Below are positions 1 to 5,245 of a stretch of 7,350 nucleotides of DNA, in pieces; positions within the stretch are counted from its first letter, which is position 1; the number at the start of each line of letters is the position of its first letter. The notes under the pieces are model-generated. The model saw nothing but the letters and a program-made list of their open reading frames with translations. It was not told the origin of the DNA and ran no database searches. Source of the DNA: an uncultured Lachnospiraceae bacterium (GTDB lineage Bacteria; Bacillota; Clostridia; Lachnospirales; Lachnospiraceae); contig CALGGH010000243.1 in NCBI GenBank assembly GCA_937916415.1, forward strand, positions 1 to 7,350. The letters run 5' to 3'. The position numbers were made by a program, and so were the translations under genes.

Positions 1-245
1 TTTTTCCTTCTTCAAGTTTTCCTTAAAAAGTTATTTGGCCATTTTCCTAATCATGTTATTTTATAATTATTTTCCGTTTTTAACCATTTAAATATATTAG
101 AAACAGGAAAGAAATTTTATATCCATTTTCAACACCAGGTTTTTGGTGTAAAAATATAGAAATTTCAACTCCTTCTATATCTCCTGCTGATGAATATAAA
201 TGAAGTGGTGTCCATCCATTAATAATTGCTTTTTCAATATCTCCA
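1..245. other. AT-rich segment of different origin
   Basis: Counting bases gives 62 G or C in the first 240 positions (about 26%); composition rises abruptly from about position 250 onward. Apart from the ankyrin-like fragment, positions 1-79 hold only short frames broken by stops, and I see no gene or promoter I can defend there. The sharp compositional step coincides with the loss of family similarity in the hydrolase. Confidence 0.75.
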
Positions 246-250
246 TTTGT
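80..250 (-). pseudogene. Ankyrin-repeat-like fragment in AT-rich DNA
   Basis: In a frame different from the hydrolase, the minus strand reads TNGDIEKAIINGWTPLHL, then YSSAGDIEGVEISIFLHQ, and ends at TAA (80-82). NGWTPLHL followed by AGDIEGVE matches the ankyrin consensus (G-x-TPLH-xA-xx-G), and the preceding NGDIEK looks like the end of another, shortened repeat. Codons are strongly A/T-ending, unlike the GC-rich genes to the right. There is no start codon; a TGA lies immediately upstream (251-253), where the sequence belongs to the hydrolase. It is therefore the 3' fragment of some ankyrin-repeat gene whose 5' part is not here. It is not closely similar to the ankyrin domain of the GH43 fusion. 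Confidence 0.5.
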
Positions 251-1305
251 TCATATACGTTGTCAAGACCGCGAATTCCGTTTAGGTGATCGTCCCTGCA
301 GGACTGTATGAGCAGCGGCCTGGGTGCGATGAGTGATGCCACGTCTCCCATGTCCAGGTGCTCCCACAGCCCGGGTACGTAATTGCAGCTGCAGTTGCTA
401 TTGAGGATCATCAGCGAATCCCTGACGCCGTACATGTAGCCGCTGATGAAAACCTTTTTGACGCGCTCATCCAGCGCAGCCAGGTACAGGGCCTGCATGC
501 CGCCTCCCGAGAAGCCAACGCACCTTAAATTGTTCAGGTCATATCTGCCATAAGCTTCCAGGTGATCCAGCAGCCTGACGTAATCATAAGTACACAGTCC
601 GATAACGGATAATCCCATCGGTATCGCCATGTTCGCGAGATTGCGGCAGCTGCATGACATGAGCAGGTCATCTCCCCGGCAGGCCTCGTCGCGCCTCTCA
701 CCGAACCCCCTCTGGTCCGGACATATGGTCACGAACCCCAGCCCGGCCATCTTTAATCCGTAATCGTAATTAAAAAAATCTATCTTTTCCCTGACCGCCT
801 TTACGTCCCTGACGCCGGCGACCGATTCCTTGCCGGCGCCCTGATGTCCCGCCAGTGCCAGGCACGTACCCCTGGGTTCTCCGGCAGGCTCAAGGACTAT
901 CATGGGCATGGCGGCATATTCATCAACCTGAAAAAGAACCCTGATCCTCGTGATGCCGTCGGGCAGGGTTTCACGTGACGTTTCCGCCCAGACCCCGGCT
1001 GTGGGATCCTTCGCTCCGGTCATGGGACCATTGGCTTCGGCTGCAGTCTCCGTTTCGGCTGTGGGATCCTTCGCTTTTGCCATGGGCCTTGCTTCGGACT
1101 CACCGGCCTTTTTTACCCCGGTCAGCCTGTCCAGCCCGATGAGCTCGGCGAGGACTTTTCGTTCCTGCTCCTGCCAGGACTGCAGCTCGCCGAGGGTTCC
1201 TCCGCAGAAACGATCCCTGCATGCGTATCCGTCAAATGCGGCCAGCATGCCGGGGAGGGAATCATAATATGATCTTGTTTCCTGTTTTTTGAAAACCATT
1301 TTCAT
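175..1305 (-). CDS. Alpha/beta hydrolase (sugar-esterase-like), 3' end replaced by foreign sequence
   Basis: The frame encodes 376 residues, of which about 1-356 look native. It resembles the dienelactone-hydrolase / acetylxylan-esterase side of the alpha/beta-hydrolase fold: LALAGHQGAGK (150-159), a PDQRGFGERR segment (196-205), the nucleophile elbow GFSGGG with Ser266, and LIAPRPLLIQSCRDDH (325-340) with a probable catalytic Asp at 338 or 339. The histidine-bearing segment normally found after this point is absent. After NVYEQMEI the frame enters AT-rich DNA and reads 20 unrelated residues to a stop at 175-177. As shown the product lacks its third catalytic residue and is probably inactive, unless the join is an assembly error. 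Residues 65-107 are a low-complexity insert with a 20-residue repeat (PM..AKDPTA twice). The start, 11 bases after the ABC stop, lacks a clear ribosome site, so coupling is likely. A role removing acetyl groups from xylo-oligosaccharides is inferred from context. Confidence 0.75.
   Translation of the reverse strand: MKMVFKKQETRSYYDSLPGMLAAFDGYACRDRFCGGTLGELQSWQEQERKVLAELIGLDRLTGVKKAGESEARPMAKAKDPTAETETAAEANGPMTGAKDPTAGVWAETSRETLPDGITRIRVLFQVDEYAAMPMIVLEPAGEPRGTCLALAGHQGAGKESVAGVRDVKAVREKIDFFNYDYGLKMAGLGFVTICPDQRGFGERRDEACRGDDLLMSCSCRNLANMAIPMGLSVIGLCTYDYVRLLDHLEAYGRYDLNNLRCVGFSGGGMQALYLAALDERVKKVFISGYMYGVRDSLMILNSNCSCNYVPGLWEHLDMGDVASLIAPRPLLIQSCRDDHLNGIRGLDNVYEQMEILKKQLLMDGHHFIYIHQQEI
996..1086. 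repeat. Degenerate 60-bp repeat inside the hydrolase gene
   Basis: The 20-base string cggctgtgggatccttcgct is present exactly at 996-1015 and again at 1056-1075. Each copy is followed five bases later by catggg (1021-1026 and 1081-1086). The period is 60 bases, so the frame is kept and the peptide motif AKDPTA appears twice, 20 residues apart (78-83 and 98-103). The central 12 bases (gtgggatccttc) occur a third time at 7262-7273 in the tail of the upstream gene, encoding VKDPTT in the same frame. Confidence 0.85.
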
Positions 1306-1316
1306 CGGTTACTGAA

Positions 1317-3098
1317 TCATCCAATGTTTTCTTCTAATTCATGGAAATACCCTTTTAGGGCCATGAGTTCGTCAAAGGTTCCCCGCTCCACCACGCGGCC
1401 GTCCTGCATCACGACGATCAGGTCAGCCTTGCGGATCGTGGCCAGCTTGTGCGCGACTATGAACGTAGTCCTGGATTCGGACATGTTGTCCAGCGCACCG
1501 GAAACCTCCCTCTCGGAGATCGCGTCCAGAGCCGAGGTCGCCTCATCCAGAATGATGACCCTCGGGTCCCTGATCAGCGCCCGGGCTATGGAAATGCGCT
1601 GCTTCTGTCCGCCGCTCAGCTTGTCGCCATGTTCGCCCACGAAGCTGTCAAGCCCGTCCGGCAGCTTCTCGATCACTGACTTGAGGCCCGATTCCTCCAC
1701 GACCTTTTGCAGCTTTTCTTCCGTCACGCCGCTGGTTCCATAGAGGATGTTGTCCCTGATGGATCCGGAAAAAAGGGCGGTAGACTGTGGCACGACTGCC
1801 AAAAATCTCCTGTAACTCCTTAAGTTTATCTCATTCATCCGCTTCCCGTCTACAAAAAGCGTGCCGTCAGTGGGCATCATGAAGCCGATGAGCATGTTCA
1901 TTATGGTGGTCTTGCCCGCGCCCGACTCTCCGACGAACGCGACCGTCTGCCCTTCCTTGACGTCAAGCGTCAGGTCCTCGATCACGACCTTGTCGGTCTT
2001 GGGATAAACGTAAGTGACGTGGTCAAACCTGTATTCTCCGCGCAGTTCACCGATGGACGGCTTGCCGCAATTGTCCTCGATGTCCTCAACCTCGAGCACC
2101 TCGCCGATGCTTCGAACCGACTCGAGGCCCTTGGATATCGTAGGCAGGAGGTTGAGCATGCCCGACACCTGTCCGACGATCGTAGTGAAGTAACTCTGGT
2201 AAAGGACCACGTCACCGGTCCTGATCACGCTGCGCAGCGCCAAAAAAGCAGTAAATGCCAAACATATAACCTGGAATATCTGGAAGCACGCCCAGCTGAC
2301 CGCACCGAAATTGGTCTGAATGATGTCCAGCTGGTATCCTTCCTCCGCGATCTGAGTCACGCGTTCGTTCATGCGCGTGATCTCTTCTTCCTCCAGGGCG
2401 TGTGCCCTGGTGACCGGCACCAGTTCCACCATCTCCGAAACCCGCGCGCTCGTCGCCTCGACTTCCTTACGGAACCTTTGATTATGGGCCTTTATGGGCC
2501 TCTTGAATCCGTACACCAGCCCCGCTGCCAGCGGAACCATCAGCAGGAAAAAGAAGAATACCACCCTGCTCCTGGTAACCGTAACCGAAAGTGCCACGAC
2601 CACGTTGATGATGATGTTCATGAAGCTCGTAAATATCTGGTCGGAAAGAGTCTCGACCGCTTCCACGTCACGGATGATCTTGGACTGAAGACGGCCGGAC
2701 TGTATGTCCTTTTCGGACAGTATGGACATGGTCTGTATCTTTTGAACCAGGATGCTCCTGAGTCCTGCTTCCACGTCCCTGACCGCAGATGCCCTGAAAT
2801 GCATGTGCAGATAATTCATGGGTATGTTCAGCAGCAGGAGAAAAACCAGGATGCCTGAGTTTATCAGGATCAGCCTGACGGCCTGCGGATCCTTGTCCGT
2901 CACGTAATTAATGATGTTGGCGGTGGCGATCGGCAGCACCCATACCGGACTGTGCTTTATGACGTAAAAAAACACCGACAACAGGAAATTGTGATAATAC
3001 CCCTTATAGAAACCTATCAGGGTCATCAGCGCATTTCCCTTATGCCTGCGGTAGCTGTCCTCAAAAACCTCCGGGACGGCCTTGTGTTTCATTTTCAT
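1317..3098 (-). CDS. ABC exporter-type half-transporter (fused membrane and ATPase domains)
   Basis: This is a 593-residue protein with the usual length and order of type-I exporter half-transporters. About six membrane segments occupy residues 35-320, clearest at 33-63, 77-93, 157-175, 178-198 and 264-288. The ATPase domain follows: A-loop Y365, Walker A GESGAGKTT (390-398), Q-loop Q438, exporter X-loop VGEHG (487-491), signature LSGGQ (494-498), Walker B VIILDE (514-519), D-loop SALD (522-525) and H-loop H550. All ATPase residues are intact, so it should be active, probably as a homodimer because no partner half-transporter is visible. The substrate cannot be read from the sequence. It starts 13 bases after the ankyrin-GH43 stop and ends 11 bases before the hydrolase, so it is embedded in the glycosidase operon. 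An exporter here is unexpected, since sugar uptake normally uses a binding-protein-dependent importer. Confidence 0.93.
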   Translation of the reverse strand: MKMKHKAVPEVFEDSYRRHKGNALMTLIGFYKGYYHNFLLSVFFYVIKHSPVWVLPIATANIINYVTDKDPQAVRLILINSGILVFLLLLNIPMNYLHMHFRASAVRDVEAGLRSILVQKIQTMSILSEKDIQSGRLQSKIIRDVEAVETLSDQIFTSFMNIIINVVVALSVTVTRSRVVFFFFLLMVPLAAGLVYGFKRPIKAHNQRFRKEVEATSARVSEMVELVPVTRAHALEEEEITRMNERVTQIAEEGYQLDIIQTNFGAVSWACFQIFQVICLAFTAFLALRSVIRTGDVVLYQSYFTTIVGQVSGMLNLLPTISKGLESVRSIGEVLEVEDIEDNCGKPSIGELRGEYRFDHVTYVYPKTDKVVIEDLTLDVKEGQTVAFVGESGAGKTTIMNMLIGFMMPTDGTLFVDGKRMNEINLRSYRRFLAVVPQSTALFSGSIRDNILYGTSGVTEEKLQKVVEESGLKSVIEKLPDGLDSFVGEHGDKLSGGQKQRISIARALIRDPRVIILDEATSALDAISEREVSGALDNMSESRTTFIVAHKLATIRKADLIVVMQDGRVVERGTFDELMALKGYFHELEENIG

Positions 3099-3103
3099 GG
3101 ATG

Positions 3104-3109
3104 CACCTC
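3104..3109 (-). promoter_or_regulatory. Ribosome binding site of the ABC transporter gene
   Basis: The sequence GAGGTG on the minus strand lies seven bases (counted from GAGG) before the ATG at 3096-3098, a good Shine-Dalgarno match. It favours this ATG over the in-frame ATG two codons later, and it is the clearest ribosome site in the window. Confidence 0.7.
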
Positions 3110-3111
3110 AC

Positions 3112-5196
3112 TCAATGCAGGTCGGCATATGCAAAACCTTTGAATCTCACGTGCGCATCATGGCCGGCCCGTCCGTTCGTCGTAGCAAAGATGCCTGCCA
3201 TGGCTCCGGTGAAACGCTTGCCCATCCTTATTCCTTCATCGCAGAGATAATATACGTCAGGCAGCGTGCATATGAGCCTGTCTCCGCAGTAAAAATCCCT
3301 TTTTAAGCCGTCAACGCGCATTTCAAGCATCAACGTGCGGCCGAATGACGAGAAGCCGGCGGCGTTGCCCTCATCGGGGCCGGCGTCCGTGTCAGTACAT
3401 GCATCTGCATCAATTTCCGCCAGGCGTTCCCTGTCCTCATCTCCCACGTGCTCTCTCACCCGCAAGGCGGGATGCCCACCACGGTACGTCACCCCGAACG
3501 TGACGAAGGTGTTTTCGTCATAATACCCCGTCAGTCCATATTCCGGGCCGTCGGGCATTTCATCCGGCAAAAAGACCGAGACCGACACGCTGCATTTAAA
3601 AGAAGTCTGTCTCCGTACCACGATGCTCCGGCAGCCGATTGAAGTCATCGGCGCGGCCGATGGCATGACGGTGAAATCCCACGCTGCATCTTTTCCCCGG
3701 AACGCCCCGCATGGGACGCTCGCTGATGAAGGCTCCGTCGCGGCATTTCCGTCCCGGCGGACGTCTGACGCCCGCACGACTGAAATGATGGTCCCCGGCA
3801 GCGGCGGCCTGGGCGTCATGAATTCCGGCGGAAGCATGTCGCCGTTACGGGCATCTTCCCTTGTGACGGAATCCGGATACGGTTTTTTCTGCAATGCCGA
3901 CGGACCCTTTAAGTCATTTACGATGGGCCAGCCGTCGGCCGTCCACGTAACCGGGTCAAGCGCGGTCTCACGTCCGAGCATGCTGTACCTGCCATCCAGC
4001 ATTCGGCCGCAGAGATATGCCATGTACCAACGGCCGTCCGGCGTATCCACCAGGTCGCCGTGTCCGCATCTCTGTATCGCTGCCTCCGGATCGGACTGAC
4101 GCATGATCGGATTATAGGGACTGGACTCATAGTCGCCAAAAAGCGTCCTCGATCTCTGCACCGTAACCATGTGTCCGGGGCCGGTTCCGCCCTCCGCCAG
4201 GATCAGGTAATACCATCCGTCTTTTTTGTATAAATGGGGGCCCTCCGGCGCGCGCTTCCTGTCACCGTAGTACAGAAGCCTGGCCTCGGATATCTGCCTC
4301 GTCGCCGTATCATCCAGTTCCAGGATCCTGGCTCCGCGGTTTAACAGCATGTAGCGCCTGCCGTCATCATCATTAAAAATGCTCGGATCTATGCCGTCCT
4401 CATCGATGTAGGCCGGCTCCGAATAAGGGCCTTCGGGCCGCTCAGACGAAACCACTGCCTGACGCCTGTATGGGGTGACGCTCATGGAATCATTCGATCC
4501 TCCGGCAACCTTCGCGGCGGCATCGGAATCAGGATCGTCATTGAATCTCAGCGTTGCCGTTATATAAAACCTGCCATCGTAATAAGAGATGTCAGGAGCC
4601 CAATAGCCCCTGCCGCCTTCAAGCTCATCCAGATGCGCCCACTCAGGATTCGTGATCGCGTGTCCGATGATCTCCCAGTGGATCAGGTCCCTCGAATGCG
4701 ACACCGGTATGCACGGAAAGAACACGAAGCTGGAGTTGACCATGTAGTAGTCTTCGCCGACCCTGACTATCGACGGATCGGGAAACATGCCCGTGCGTAT
4801 CGGATTCTTATAATATTCTTCAATGCTGCCATGGCGCTCTGACATGTACGCGCCTATCCTGCCGCCGCCATTCGAGACGGCCAGCTCCCACGGGGTGATC
4901 AGCTCCCGATCCCCGCGAAACGGGTTCATGCCGCATTTTCTGATCAGGTAATCCCACAGCTCCACGTTGTCGGAAAGTGCCGCATGGTGAAGCACGTCCC
5001 GTCCCGACTCATCCCTCTCGTCCAGGCTGATGCGCGAATACTCCGCCAGATACCGTACCACTTCAAGCTCGCCCGCCTCCGCTGCCGCAAAGAGATGCTC
5101 GCCGCGTATCATCGCCGGATCCCTGACCAGCAGCTCGCGCACGGCCTTGACGTCACCATCCTTTATTGATTTGCATAACAATGCATTTGAATTCAT
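3112..5196 (-). CDS. Ankyrin-repeat / GH43 glycosidase fusion protein
   Basis: This is a 694-residue protein with no signal peptide. Residues about 4-125 form roughly four ankyrin-like helical repeats: NALLCKSIKDGDVKAVRELL, HLFAAAEAGELEVVRYL, DVLHHAALSDNVELWDYL and ITPWELAVSNGGGRIGAYM. The GH43 propeller follows without a long linker from NPIRTGMFPDPSIV. Inferred catalytic residues are D140 (FPDPSIV), D270 (GIDPSIF) and E318 (PEGPHLY). From about residue 505 a beta-sandwich of the GH43 C-terminal type follows. The likely role is cytosolic beta-xylosidase or alpha-L-arabinofuranosidase, with the ankyrin part mediating a protein contact. Low-complexity stretches at about 220-242, 478-505 and 597-615 look like inserts. 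The ATG at 5196 is preceded by CAGG with a five-base spacer. The start is also supported because the ankyrin repeats begin almost at the first residue. GH43 identity is firm; ankyrin is well supported by pattern; substrate is inferred. Confidence 0.9.
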   Translation of the reverse strand: MNSNALLCKSIKDGDVKAVRELLVRDPAMIRGEHLFAAAEAGELEVVRYLAEYSRISLDERDESGRDVLHHAALSDNVELWDYLIRKCGMNPFRGDRELITPWELAVSNGGGRIGAYMSERHGSIEEYYKNPIRTGMFPDPSIVRVGEDYYMVNSSFVFFPCIPVSHSRDLIHWEIIGHAITNPEWAHLDELEGGRGYWAPDISYYDGRFYITATLRFNDDPDSDAAAKVAGGSNDSMSVTPYRRQAVVSSERPEGPYSEPAYIDEDGIDPSIFNDDDGRRYMLLNRGARILELDDTATRQISEARLLYYGDRKRAPEGPHLYKKDGWYYLILAEGGTGPGHMVTVQRSRTLFGDYESSPYNPIMRQSDPEAAIQRCGHGDLVDTPDGRWYMAYLCGRMLDGRYSMLGRETALDPVTWTADGWPIVNDLKGPSALQKKPYPDSVTREDARNGDMLPPEFMTPRPPLPGTIISVVRASDVRRDGNAATEPSSASVPCGAFRGKDAAWDFTVMPSAAPMTSIGCRSIVVRRQTSFKCSVSVSVFLPDEMPDGPEYGLTGYYDENTFVTFGVTYRGGHPALRVREHVGDEDRERLAEIDADACTDTDAGPDEGNAAGFSSFGRTLMLEMRVDGLKRDFYCGDRLICTLPDVYYLCDEGIRMGKRFTGAMAGIFATTNGRAGHDAHVRFKGFAYADLH

Positions 5197-5211
5197 CTCA
5201 ACCTGACATTT

Positions 5212-5232
5212 TGACTCCCGGGGACGGAGTCA
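5212..5232. repeat. Perfect 7-bp palindrome with GGGGACGG core between the two GH43 genes
   Basis: TGACTCC and GGAGTCA arms enclose the seven bases CGGGGAC (plus strand). It occupies most of the 49-base gap between the GH43 gene and the ankyrin-GH43 gene, about 15 bases upstream of the latter's start. There is no T-run after the stem on the minus strand, so it is not a normal intrinsic terminator. It shares CCGTCCCC (minus strand) with... the tandem repeat units at 6491-6550, where the same octamer lies on the plus strand. It may therefore be another copy of the same repeat family, or an mRNA stability or processing hairpin tuning expression of the second gene. Confidence 0.7.
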
Positions 5233-5245
5233 GGGGGTCATTTCA

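Noticed and set aside
132..149. Hairpin ACACCA/TGGTGT as a terminator after the hydrolase
   Set aside because: It is a six-pair stem inside the AT-rich ankyrin-like fragment with no T-run on the coding strand; such stems are expected by chance.
2019..2858. Plus-strand open frame of 279 codons antisense to the ABC transporter
   Set aside because: The opposite strand encodes the transporter with all ATPase motifs; the antisense peptide resembles no family.
1317..3098. ABC protein as a peptidase-containing bacteriocin exporter
   Set aside because: There is no N-terminal C39 peptidase domain; membrane segments begin within the first 40 residues or so, and no small precursor peptide gene is nearby.
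5212..5232. Intrinsic terminator between the two GH43 genes
   Set aside because: The stem is only seven pairs and no T-run follows on the minus strand; the genes are also closely spaced.
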